From NCBI GenBank assembly GCA_002336895.1, contig DDFC01000010.1, forward strand, positions 478,242 through 542,241: a stretch of DNA of 64,000 nucleotides. The letters are read 5' to 3'. Shown here piece by piece: positions 52,226 to 63,840 of this stretch (position 1 is its first letter; every line of letters starts with the position of its first letter). The translations under genes were made by a program, and so were the position numbers. Under the pieces are notes generated by a model. It searched no databases and was not told where the DNA came from. It saw only the letters and a program-made list of their open reading frames with translations. This DNA is from Verrucomicrobiaceae bacterium UBA1938. GTDB lineage: Bacteria; Verrucomicrobiota; Verrucomicrobiia; Verrucomicrobiales; Verrucomicrobiaceae.

Positions 52226-53986
52226 TCAAGGTGTGCGTGGAATCACTTTGTACTGAAAGGGGCCGCCGGGTTTTGCCTGATAAAACTCAAGCGTCAAAGT
52301 CTCGTAGGGAGCTTCAATGTCATAATCCCTGCCATACCCTTTCTCCAGCATCTCCTTGAAAAAGGAGTCGCCTACCTGGATCTCATCACCTTTGGGAGAA
52401 ATCACTGGAATATCCTTCGGGATATAGCGTCTGATTTTGTCCATGGGGATCCTTGGGTCCGGCTTCAGCAGTGTACCTTGATCGAGGTTCCAGTCGTACC
52501 GGTCGTGAAGCCGGACGTTGAAAGTTCCCCTGAACCTGACACCGCCGTTTTTGTCCACGATGCCCCTGACGCCGCTGGATGTGGCAGTCATGGGCGCTCC
52601 GCCAAAGGCATAAAAGTAGCCTTCATTCCCCGGCTTGGCGTGACCAGTTATTTTCATCGTAGGATCAGGGTGCGAACCATCAACAGGGACGTCCCAATAG
52701 GTGTCAGGCACGGCCACGCCGCCCGGTTTGGCTGCATCAGGATGGGCACGCACCCAGTCAAAGATGGTTTTCTTGCCGAGCTTCCCGTCCGGGAGTGAAC
52801 CAAAGCGGTACAGCACTTTGTTGAATGCTTCTTTAACGACCGGCCACTGCATCAAGTCTTTCAATGGATGCTTTACCGGCTCCTCTTTGCTATCAACCGG
52901 CGGGCGGTTCTTGGCATTGAACCAATGCTGCAGGTGCTGGATGTAGAGTGGCAGCTTCTCTCCTTCGGGAGCTCTGAGTGAGAGAATCAACTGACGAAGC
53001 CTCAGTTTTTCCTCAAGCGGTGTTCTGTGGTCATAATAATCTTTGATGAACAATGGATTTTTGGATTTCTGTAAATAGCCCCTCAGGTCCTCATATGGCG
53101 TCTCCACATTTTGAGCGGGTGGCTGGGGTGGTGTCTTATCAGGACTTGCGGCAGGTGTTTGCGGGGAGGCCTGCTGGGGCTTCTCCTGGCTGCTGGAAGG
53201 AGGGACTGGATTGCCTGCTGGCCGTGGGCTTTCACCCTGCGGCAAAGCCGCCCCCTGAGCAGCCTGCAGTGGTGGCGAGCCATAAACGTCAGCCACATTC
53301 TGCATGAAACTGCGGGCATGCTTTCTGGCTTCCTCGGGGCCGCCGTTGTAGCGGTGCACGAGGTCATCGGCCTCCGGCCTGCCGTTGAGGACGGAATGGG
53401 AATCAGTGGCGGCATCATCATCGTGGTGCAGAGAATTTAGATCCTCGGGGGTGATGGGCAGCATATACCAAGGGCTGGTATCATCGGACGCTGAGGACGA
53501 TATGCCGGGGCTGTGGCTGGAATCGGCACCGGCAGCGTGAGTGGCGCTCCACGCGGGGCGGGGTGGCTCTCCGGTGCCGAACTGCGGGCTGCGTGGGGCA
53601 TGGGGGGCAGGGTAGTCCTGCTGGCGGGCCTCATCACGCGGGCGGAGGTTGCCGTCCTCATCCATGTAGTGCGGGGAGTCGCCGTTGTTGTATTGCTGGC
53701 GCACGGCATCAAAGACGCCGCTGGCCTTGGCGGCGGTTACGCCGTTCTGGTGAGGTGTGGCCTCCTCCGTGTGCTGGAGCTGGCGGCCGCTGGCCTGTGC
53801 GCTGAGTTGGGAGAGCGCCCGGTAGGGAGCCTCTGCCTCCCGCCTTTCCGGCAGATGGCTGCTGGCCCGCACCCCGCCACTGCGCGGCATCGCCTCCGGG
53901 TTTTCATCATGATCATCGTCAGCCTCCAGATCAGGACGGCGGACTCGGGTGGCAGGCAGATGGGAGGATGAGAATAGAAAAGCCAT
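52226..53986 (-). CDS. Family A protein with a C-terminal DRYDWN domain (second copy)
   Basis: 586 residues from the ATG at 53986. Its first 230 residues (leader, PRSGGVRASSHLPERR, 'YRALSQLSAQ', 'GVFDAVRQQYNNGDS', 'NLRPRDEARQQD') are nearly the same as in 57537-59261. Its last 280 match the DRYDWN domain of 49327-50751 instead (NPLFIKDYYDHRTP; DRYDWN at 495-500). It is therefore a chimera of two family members, as expected of modular toxins. Its secreted partner and a membrane protein follow. Confidence 0.82.
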   Translation of the reverse strand: MAFLFSSSHLPATRVRRPDLEADDDHDENPEAMPRSGGVRASSHLPERREAEAPYRALSQLSAQASGRQLQHTEEATPHQNGVTAAKASGVFDAVRQQYNNGDSPHYMDEDGNLRPRDEARQQDYPAPHAPRSPQFGTGEPPRPAWSATHAAGADSSHSPGISSSASDDTSPWYMLPITPEDLNSLHHDDDAATDSHSVLNGRPEADDLVHRYNGGPEEARKHARSFMQNVADVYGSPPLQAAQGAALPQGESPRPAGNPVPPSSSQEKPQQASPQTPAASPDKTPPQPPAQNVETPYEDLRGYLQKSKNPLFIKDYYDHRTPLEEKLRLRQLILSLRAPEGEKLPLYIQHLQHWFNAKNRPPVDSKEEPVKHPLKDLMQWPVVKEAFNKVLYRFGSLPDGKLGKKTIFDWVRAHPDAAKPGGVAVPDTYWDVPVDGSHPDPTMKITGHAKPGNEGYFYAFGGAPMTATSSGVRGIVDKNGGVRFRGTFNVRLHDRYDWNLDQGTLLKPDPRIPMDKIRRYIPKDIPVISPKGDEIQVGDSFFKEMLEKGYGRDYDIEAPYETLTLEFYQAKPGGPFQYKVIPRTP

Positions 53987-54044
53987 GCACAAGCTCTTGG
54001 GTCCGTTCTGCTAGACGCATGTGTTTTGTGTGCTGGTTTGTGGT

Positions 54045-54050
54045 TGGTAT
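54045..54050. promoter_or_regulatory. Operator half-site before 53986
   Basis: TGGTAT without a clear second arm and with shortened spacing (23 bases) to the GCATG block. Confidence 0.3.
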
Positions 54051-54112
54051 CAAGAATCCCTGTGCGCCAAGTCCTGCTCGGGGGTTGATTTCCAGCATGA
54101 GCCACACGGTCC

Positions 54113-56566
54113 TCAAGCCTTCGCCTCCGGCTTTGTCAGGGCATCCATCAGTTCATTTGACTTTCGTGTGTCAGGGTGGCTCCTGCCCAGCAGCTTCAGG
54201 CGGCCCTCATGGGCGCGCCGGGCATATTTCAGGGCTTCCGGCTTCTTCTTCTGCATGGCCAGGCACACGGCCAGGTGGTGGCAGGTTTCCAGCGTCTCCG
54301 CACTCTCCGCGCCGAAGGCATGCTCGCAGATGCCCAGCGTCTGGCGCAGTTCCTTTTCGGCTTCCGCAGCCTTGTGCTGCTGAGTCAGCAGGTCTGCCAG
54401 TGTGCGGCGCGACTTTACGGTTTCCCTGGCTTCCGGTCCGTGGGCGCGGGTCTCTGCGGCCAGGAGGCTGCGGCTCTCCTTCTCTGCCTCGGCGTATTGC
54501 TCCTGCGTGATCAGCGTTGCGATGATGGCCTCCTGCAGTTCCAGCACCCGGCTGTGGTCCTGGCCATAGGTCTGGATCAAGGCGGGCATGTGCCGGCGCA
54601 GCTGCGCGGTTACCTCCGCGCCCCGGTCCTCCGTCTGGCGCCATGCCAGCAGCAGCGCTATCTGGGCCTGGGTGTGCATATCCTCAGCACCGAGCACACG
54701 GAGAGAGATGTCCAGCACCTCGCCGAGCTCCTTGCATGCCTCTTCAGGCTTCTCCTCTTCGTTCAGGACACGAGCCAGAAGCATGCGCTTGCGCAATGTG
54801 TCCTCTGATTCCGCGCCAAACACCCTGGTATAAAGTGGCAGCACCTGGCGGTATTCCTTTTCAGCCTCCTCATCGCTGTCCATTTCAGCCAGCAGACCAG
54901 CCTGCGTGCAGCGGGACTCCAGGGTTTCTTTGGCCTCGGGCCCGAGCAGGCGTGTCTGCGTGGCGATGAGGCTGCGGCACTCCTTCTCCGCCTCCGCGTG
55001 TTTCTTCTGCTCCATCAGTGCGTCGAGCAGCGTGGTCTGCAGCTTCAGCACCTCGCTTTTGTCCTGGCCATAAGTCTGGATGAAGACGGGCAGGTGCTGG
55101 CGCAGCAGCGCCTCCACATCCGCATCCTGGCCCATGCTCTGGAGGATCTCCATGTTCATCACCACATCCGGCAGCGGGGAATCATCTGCGGGGCCGTGCG
55201 CGCGTGAGGCCAGGGCCAGCACCTGATCAAACTCCTTTCCTGCCTCCTCCTCTTTCTTCTGCTGCAGCAGCAGGAAGGCGAGAGACGTGCGCACACGCAG
55301 GGCGGAGGCGGACTCCGCACCATGCACCTTGTCAAAGAGGGGCTGCAGCGCGCGGTATTCGGCCTCGGCTTCTGCAAATTTTTTCTCGTCCCTCAGGATG
55401 CCAGCCAGAGAGCTGCGCTGGTGCAGAGCAGACTCGCTCTCAGGACCGAGCCGCTTGCTGTAAAAGGCGATCACGCTGCGGCACACTTTTTCCGCCAGTT
55501 CATGTTGGTCATTTCTTCCCAGGTTTCTGATGAAGTCTCCCAGCCCGTAAAGAGAAAACGTGTGCAATTCCTCCGGTTTGATCACACGCTCGCAAAGCGC
55601 CAGCACCTGCTGGTATTCCGCCTCGGCCTGCGTCCATTTCTTCTGCTGGCTCAGGGCATGGGCCAGACGGCTGCGGGTGCCCAAAGTGTCCTTGTGCTCC
55701 GCGCCGAGCACCTTGACCTGCAGCGGCAGCAGGCTGCGGCATTGCTCCTCCGCCTCCGCGTTCTTATTCTGGGCGAGCAGGGCTTTGAGGAGAAGGTTCT
55801 GGCAATGCAGTGTCTCCTTGTTTTCGGCTCCGAAGATCTTGATCTGCAGAGGGAGCACGCTGCGGCATTGCTCCTCCACCTCCGCATGCTTGTTCTGGGC
55901 AGACAGGGCTATGATGAAATAGGTCTGGCTGTGCAGCGTCTCAGAGCCCTCGGCCCCGAGCACTTTCGTCTGCAGCGGGTGCAGGCGGCGGTATAGCGCC
56001 TCCACTTCGGCGTTTTTGTTCTGGGTACCCAGCACGCGGATGAGATGGTACTGGCAGCGCAGTGTCTCCCTGTCCTCGGCCCCGAGAGTGCGCTCGTAAA
56101 TGACCAGCCTCTCGCGGAGGTCCGCCTCGGCCTCCGCCTGTTTTCCCTGCCAGTACCAGCCCTCAGCCAGACGTCGGCGCGTCATCAGAGTGACTGGATC
56201 CTCAGCTCCGAGCACCCGTGTCGCAGTGGCCACGAGGCTGCGGAAGTCCTCTTCAGTCGCAGTCCCCGTAGTGAAGCTGCCTTTGGCCGCGAGCACGGCG
56301 GACTGGGCGCGCAGTGTATCCCTGGCCTCCGCGCCCAGTGCCTGCGTGCGCGCTGCCACCAGCGCCTGCGCAGCCTTCTCTGCCTCGGCGTAGCGGGCCT
56401 CCGCGTACAGCGCCTCCGCAGCCGCGAGGGCCTTCTCACCAGCCTCTGCCGCAGGGCTGTTCTGACCTGCCTTCTTCTCGCCGCCCTCCACCGCATGTGC
56501 GGGCTCCGTGCTCATGGCGGAAAAGAGCAGGGCGAAGGAGAACGCGGAGGATAGAAACGGCTTCAT
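54113..56566 (-). CDS. Secreted TPR-repeat protein, largest (T13)
   Basis: 817 residues from the ATG at 56566 (signal peptide MKPFLSSAFSFALLFSAMSTEPAHA). About eighteen 42-residue TPRs. Repeats 4-6 are near-identical tandem copies (SAQNKHAEVEEQCRSVLPLQIK and relatives), showing recent internal expansion. Two repeats use 'YGQDKSEVLKLQ/YGQDHSRVLELQ' linkers not seen in other paralogues. It lies outside the family N region, within the family A section, and has neither a family N partner nor the TTGCCA/TTTAAT promoter. Confidence 0.9.
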   Translation of the reverse strand: MKPFLSSAFSFALLFSAMSTEPAHAVEGGEKKAGQNSPAAEAGEKALAAAEALYAEARYAEAEKAAQALVAARTQALGAEARDTLRAQSAVLAAKGSFTTGTATEEDFRSLVATATRVLGAEDPVTLMTRRRLAEGWYWQGKQAEAEADLRERLVIYERTLGAEDRETLRCQYHLIRVLGTQNKNAEVEALYRRLHPLQTKVLGAEGSETLHSQTYFIIALSAQNKHAEVEEQCRSVLPLQIKIFGAENKETLHCQNLLLKALLAQNKNAEAEEQCRSLLPLQVKVLGAEHKDTLGTRSRLAHALSQQKKWTQAEAEYQQVLALCERVIKPEELHTFSLYGLGDFIRNLGRNDQHELAEKVCRSVIAFYSKRLGPESESALHQRSSLAGILRDEKKFAEAEAEYRALQPLFDKVHGAESASALRVRTSLAFLLLQQKKEEEAGKEFDQVLALASRAHGPADDSPLPDVVMNMEILQSMGQDADVEALLRQHLPVFIQTYGQDKSEVLKLQTTLLDALMEQKKHAEAEKECRSLIATQTRLLGPEAKETLESRCTQAGLLAEMDSDEEAEKEYRQVLPLYTRVFGAESEDTLRKRMLLARVLNEEEKPEEACKELGEVLDISLRVLGAEDMHTQAQIALLLAWRQTEDRGAEVTAQLRRHMPALIQTYGQDHSRVLELQEAIIATLITQEQYAEAEKESRSLLAAETRAHGPEARETVKSRRTLADLLTQQHKAAEAEKELRQTLGICEHAFGAESAETLETCHHLAVCLAMQKKKPEALKYARRAHEGRLKLLGRSHPDTRKSNELMDALTKPEAKA

Positions 56567-56666
56567 GGTGGGCACGGGGTCGCGGGCCATGATCAACCGC
56601 TGAGATCGGCACGTCACGAGGTTTATGACCTAAAACAAACGCTGGGTGGCTTTGTAATCCTTTGAG

Positions 56667-56894
56667 TCAGGCTGGGCATGGAATGCTATTCACAGGGCAT
56701 TTTTCATCCCTCTTTCTGCCGCCGAAACCCGCCACCTTGGTTTTCGGGTTGATGCCCGCCAGTCCGTCGTGTGCCGCCAGTTCATCCCAGCTCAGAAAGG
56801 GAGATGTATTTTGCGCCTTGCCAGCGACTGGCAGGGACATTTATGCAAGGAGGATGAAGACGATGATGCAGGAACGGCGGAGGCTGGAATTCAT
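56667..56894 (-). pseudogene. Broken candidate immunity gene
   Basis: From ATG 56894 the frame reads MNSSLRRSCIIVFILLA, then a TAA inside the signal peptide, then 'SLPVAGKAQNTSPFLSWDEL' and 'AAHDGLAGINPKTK' before unrelated sequence. This matches the first third of 48816-49316 and 51541-52173 (MNS start, SWDELAAHAGL). It has lost its last two thirds. Confidence 0.7.
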
Positions 56895-57060
56895 GGAACA
56901 AAGCCAGGGTAAAACTCCCCGACCCTCAAACTGCATGTTTTCCGTTGATGGTGCTGGAATCAAGCGATGCGTGGGCGGCTGCCCTGGCTTGGGTTGAATA
57001 AATTCGCACCTGAAGAGAGGGCTCTTTGACTGAACATCGAAGCTGCTGCCATGCCTGGTT
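56895..57060 (-). pseudogene. Orphan C-terminal tail of a DRYDWN toxin
   Basis: In the same frame as, and directly before, the broken immunity gene: 'HGSSFDVQSKSPLFRCEF' and 'MQFEGRGVLP', matching the last 50 residues of 49327-50751 (HGRSFDIQSRSP … SFEGQGVLP). No leader, linker or DRYDWN is present. A displaced toxin tail with its immunity remnant. Confidence 0.7.
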
Positions 57061-57110
57061 GAACGGGGACGATCTGCAAAACACTTTAGCCAGTGAATAC
57101 CTGTTCCGGT

Positions 57111-57512
57111 TCAGTGATCTTCGACTCTTGGATGAAGTGTCACAATATCATCCTGGTTGCCAAACACGCCATCCCGGCCCGCCGAACGAATCTCAAGCTT
57201 GGTGTTTTTGAGGCGGCTGATTTGCAGAGGCGTCCCCCATTCATCAATGATCAGCCCGTCTTTATGCGGGTACCACTCCAACATCACATAACGAATGCCC
57301 AGCCGGTTGTTGCCATCCAGCCTGGACGTGAACTCTTTTTGGGAATTGAATTCAAAAGGCTCGTTATTGTCACGGAGATACTCCTCGTAATCGGAGCGCA
57401 GGAGTATTTCATATGCCGTGGTGCTCATTCTTTTTGGTTTTTTGGGGGGCGAACAAGCAACCATGAACAGCAGGATGGCAGCAGCGACGATGCGATGGAT
57501 GGTCTGTGTCAT
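57111..57512 (-). CDS. Small lipoprotein, candidate immunity to the lysozyme-like effector
   Basis: 133 residues. MTQTIHRIVAAAILLFMVACSPP is a lipoprotein signal with a VAC-S lipobox. The body ends with 'DEWGTPLQISRLKNTKLEIR' and 'AGRDGVFGNQDDIV', a pattern resembling the C-terminal region of type II secretion major pseudopilins, though no pilin N-terminus is present. It starts 24 bp after the lysozyme-like gene. A lipoprotein in the envelope is where an inhibitor of a peptidoglycan hydrolase would act. Confidence 0.75.
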   Translation of the reverse strand: MTQTIHRIVAAAILLFMVACSPPKKPKRMSTTAYEILLRSDYEEYLRDNNEPFEFNSQKEFTSRLDGNNRLGIRYVMLEWYPHKDGLIIDEWGTPLQISRLKNTKLEIRSAGRDGVFGNQDDIVTLHPRVEDH

Positions 57513-57536
57513 GGCGTGAGCAGAGTCTGAATGTGG

Positions 57537-59261
57537 CTAATGACGGGGTATGAGGTCGTCTTGATTTTCTTGCTGAAACCGAATGTTGTCACCATGCGCA
57601 TAGGCGCGGGGAGACAGTTCTGAAATGTTTCTCACATTGACAATGTCTTCTCCATTGTTCCACATCATTGCGAGTGCTCTAGCCAGATTTTCACTGATAC
57701 GGAGATTGAAAATGGCCTCTTTGTCCCCGCTTGCAAGAATGTTCAGGTCTTTGTGGATCGGATCGATGGGGGAAGATAAGCCGCTTACGGCCCGAAAATC
57801 CTGCGAGTAATTTAAATAGGCTCCGGATTTGTAATCGTCCACCAAGCGCTGCAAATAAATCTTTAACAACTTGGCGCCGGCATCAAAGCTTGTGGCCGGA
57901 TTGTCCAGATAACTGTGCATGATCTGAGATCCGTGGCGGTTCGGATAGGGGTTGTCTTGATAGTAGTTCAGACGCTGATCCGGAGTCAATCCAGTGGATG
58001 GCTCTGATTGCCCGTATCGGGTGTCAGGGTCATGCAATGCAGTCCATCTGTCAGCCTGGGTGGCTCCATAAAATTCGTTGTCGATCGGAATCAGTTTGTA
58101 CCTCAGCGCAGTCTGGTATGCTATCTGCAGGGGGCCCGCTGACTTTGTGGTAAAAGTGTTCCTGTCAGCGAATGCATGCAGGGCATCCCAGTTTGGCGCG
58201 GCCATTTCATTGGCTGACAGGGCTGCCAGCAAGCGGGCCGGGACACCGTTTTTCTTGGCTGCATCTGCTGCTAATTGCCCGTAGGTGTCGCGGAATGCCT
58301 TGTTCCACTCATCAATTTCCTTCTGAGGGGCGTTGATATTTTCAAAGCTTGGATGATCTCCGATTCGAACTGTTGTGGTAGGAATGGCCTTTTTCGCACT
58401 TTCCGCTTCTTGCTTTGAGGCTGAGGTTGTCGCTTTCTGTGGAGTGGCGGGCTGTTGGGAGTCATCGTGGGAAGGAGGCAGGGGCGGGCTTTGACCTTGC
58501 TTCTGATTCGCGTATTGCACTGAAGTGTCTGGCCGAGACACGTAAGGTGATGGCGCAGCCCCCTTTCGAGTAGCAGTGACAGGCTGGGAGTGGTTTTTGG
58601 CCTGCTCAGGGCTGCCCTTGAAGCGGTACACGAGATCTTGAAGCCCGACCTTGGGCGTGGATGCGCCTGGGGTGCGGTGCACGAGGTCATGGACCTGCGG
58701 CCTGCCGTTGAGGACGGAACTGGAATCAGTGGCTTCATCATCATCGTGGTGCAGAGAATTTAGATCCTCGGGGGTGATGGGCGGCATATACCAAGGACTG
58801 GTATCATCGGACGCTGAGGACGATATGCCGGGGCTGTGGCTGGGCGCTCCGGCACCGAACTGCGGGCTGCGTGGGTCATGGCGGGCAGGGGAGTCCTGCT
58901 GGCGGGCCTCATCACGCGGGCGGAGGTTGCCATTCTCATCCATGTAGTGTGAGGAATCGCCGTTATTAAATTGCTGGCGCACGGCATCAAAGACGCCGCT
59001 GGCCTTGGCGGCGGTCACGCCGTCCTGGTGTGGTGTGGCCTCCTCCGTGTGCTGGAGCTGGCGGCCGCTGTCCTGTGCGCTGATTTGGGAGAGCGCCCGG
59101 TAGGGGGCCTCTGGCTCCCGCCTTTCCGGCAGATGGCTGCTGGCCCGCACCCCGCCGCTGCGCGGCATCGCCTCCGGGGTTTCATCATGATCATCGTCCT
59201 CCAGTGCAGTGCGGCGGACTCGGGTGGCAGGCAGGTGCGAGGATGAGAATAGAAAAGCCAT
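57537..59261 (-). CDS. Family A protein with a lysozyme/lytic-transglycosylase-like domain
   Basis: 574 residues from the ATG at 59261 (the frame is open to 59354 but CCCAAGAG and the leader fix the start). The first 230 residues match 52226-53986. After a duplicated 'DLVHRxxG/DLVYRFKG' motif and a linker comes a lysozyme-superfamily-like domain: 'VPARLLAALSANEMAAPNW' with the putative catalytic Glu at about residue 352, then 'KSAGPLQIAYQTAL', the usual SaGplQi motif. It would cut glycan strands of peptidoglycan. It is followed by a small lipoprotein. The rich C-run/A-run sequence upstream (59312-59350) lacks the TGGTAT operator. Confidence 0.83.
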   Translation of the reverse strand: MAFLFSSSHLPATRVRRTALEDDDHDETPEAMPRSGGVRASSHLPERREPEAPYRALSQISAQDSGRQLQHTEEATPHQDGVTAAKASGVFDAVRQQFNNGDSSHYMDENGNLRPRDEARQQDSPARHDPRSPQFGAGAPSHSPGISSSASDDTSPWYMPPITPEDLNSLHHDDDEATDSSSVLNGRPQVHDLVHRTPGASTPKVGLQDLVYRFKGSPEQAKNHSQPVTATRKGAAPSPYVSRPDTSVQYANQKQGQSPPLPPSHDDSQQPATPQKATTSASKQEAESAKKAIPTTTVRIGDHPSFENINAPQKEIDEWNKAFRDTYGQLAADAAKKNGVPARLLAALSANEMAAPNWDALHAFADRNTFTTKSAGPLQIAYQTALRYKLIPIDNEFYGATQADRWTALHDPDTRYGQSEPSTGLTPDQRLNYYQDNPYPNRHGSQIMHSYLDNPATSFDAGAKLLKIYLQRLVDDYKSGAYLNYSQDFRAVSGLSSPIDPIHKDLNILASGDKEAIFNLRISENLARALAMMWNNGEDIVNVRNISELSPRAYAHGDNIRFQQENQDDLIPRH

Positions 59262-59458
59262 GCACAAGCTCTTGGGTCCGATCTGCGGAGTGCAAGGCGT
59301 TTGTGGGAAGCGCCCCCCCCCACAAAAAAAACACACCCCCCGCATCCCCCCCAACTGTGGAGGGTGAAGGAATGTGGTGCTGGGCGATGTTTAAGCAAAG
59401 TTCACGGTCTTGCGCCCGTCCCAGCCTCGTTTCACACTTCCGCCCTTATCCCTCACTC

Positions 59459-60012
59459 ATGTACGGACTCGTCAACAAAGCCATCGAAGAACTCGTCACC
59501 ACGGGCTACGGGGAGGAGAAGTGGGAGGCTATCAAGACCAAGGCGGGGGTGGATGTGGAGGTCTTTATCAGCAATCAGGGCTACTCAGACGAGATCACCT
59601 ACAAGCTCGTGGGCGCCGCCTCAGAGGTGCTGGGCCTCACGGTGCGGGAGGTGCTCATCGCCTTCGGAGAGCACTGGGTGCTGAAGACCGCGCTGCATGG
59701 CTACGGCGCCTTGATGCGCTCCGGCGGCGGCTCGCTGAAGGAGTTTCTCATCAATCTGCCGAATTTTCACACGCGCGTGCAGATGATCTACCCGCAGCTG
59801 CAGCCGCCGCGCTTTGAGTGCCTGGACGTCACAGACACCTCCATGAGCCTGCACTACCACACCCGCCGCCCGGGCCTCACCGACTTTGTCGTCGGCTTGG
59901 TGCAGGGGCTGGGAAAGCTCTACCACAGCCCCGCTGCGGCGGAGGTGGTGGCGCTGAAGACCGAGGGGGCTGACCACGACATCTTTCATGTGACCTGGAC
60001 CCTCCCCGCCGC

Positions 60013-60016
<4 letters not shown>
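59459..60016 (+). CDS. H-NOX haem nitric-oxide/oxygen-binding sensor
   Basis: 185 residues from the ATG at 59459: MYGLVNKAIEELVTTGYGEE is the canonical H-NOX start. The proximal haem ligand is His104 (LPNFHTRVQMIYPQL), and the YxSxR haem-propionate motif appears as Tyr133-His-Thr135-Arg-Arg137, with Thr in place of Ser. The fold binds ferrous haem and senses NO (or O2). Its TGA overlaps the ATG of the histidine kinase gene (ATGA at 60013-60016), so the two are co-translated and H-NOX very likely controls the kinase. The plus-strand orientation and the lack of array signatures set this operon apart from the rest of the window. Confidence 0.95.
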
Positions 60017-63441
<3,425 letters not shown>

Positions 63442-63473
63442 CGCAGCCGGAGCGAAGCTGAGGCATGGCGTCT

Positions 63474-63537
63474 CCGAGGTAGGGCTGGTTGTCCCCAACC
63501 AGCCGCGAGAGGCCGAGTGGTATCGCATGGTATAGCC
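63474..63537. repeat. 64-bp intergenic repeat, copy 1
   Basis: CCGAGGTAGGGCTGG … CGCGAGAGGCCGAGTGGTAT … ATGGTATAG. It contains a perfect hairpin, 9-bp arms GGCTGGTTG/CAACCAGCC with loop TCCC (63483-63504). Confidence 0.75.
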
Positions 63538-63561
63538 GCCCCCACCGAAGCCCATCGCCCC

Positions 63562-63590
63562 GGTGCGCGGACCTCCGAGTCCGCAGCACC
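63562..63590. repeat. GC-rich hairpin
   Basis: Arms GGTGC plus GCGGAC pair with GTCCGC plus GCACC, one bulged A, loop CTCCGA. It is not in the 64-bp repeat. Confidence 0.55.
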
Positions 63591-63640
63591 CCGCCACACC
63601 CAGCACTCTTAGTAACCCCATAGCCTCTCCACACCCGGCG

Positions 63641-63704
63641 CACGTAGGGCCGGTAGCCCCCAACCAGCCGCGAGAGACCGTGTGGTATCGTATGGTATGG
63701 CCGT
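63641..63704. repeat. 64-bp intergenic repeat, copy 2
   Basis: Same order of blocks as copy 1 but with the left hairpin arm altered (GGCCGGTAG), which weakens the stem; the right half (CAACCAGCCGCGAGAG … TGGTAT … ATGGTAT) is kept. Confidence 0.65.
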
Positions 63705-63734
63705 GTCGAGGAAGCCCACCACCCAGCGAACGAC

Positions 63735-63756
63735 GGCGCTTGGAGGACCAAGCGCC
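63735..63756. repeat. Perfect 9-bp-stem hairpin
   Basis: GGCGCTTGG, loop AGGA, CCAAGCGCC. It lies between repeat copies 2 and 3. No T-run follows, so a simple terminator is unlikely. Confidence 0.55.
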
Positions 63757-63776
63757 CTACCTCACGCCGGGCCATT

Positions 63777-63840
63777 CCGAGGTAGGGCTGGTTGTCCCCA
63801 ACCAGCCGCGAGAGGCCGAGTGGTATGGAATGGTGTAGCT
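63777..63840. repeat. 64-bp intergenic repeat, copy 3
   Basis: Nearly identical to copy 1, with the perfect hairpin at 63786-63807; it differs in the TGGTATGGAATGGTGTAG end. Confidence 0.75.

Noticed and set aside
53987..53992. TTG start two codons before MAFLF in family A genes
   Set aside because: It overlaps the CCCAAGAGCTTG ribosome-site region; the ATG that follows has proper spacing and is constant in all members.
57111..57512. Type II secretion pseudopilin
   Set aside because: The C-terminal pattern is similar, but the N-terminus is a lipoprotein signal with no prepilin cleavage site.
35048..59261. Presence of an eCIS or type VI secretion apparatus
   Set aside because: No sheath, tube, baseplate, VgrG, PAAR or ATPase gene is seen; only possible cargo is present, so the export route stays open.
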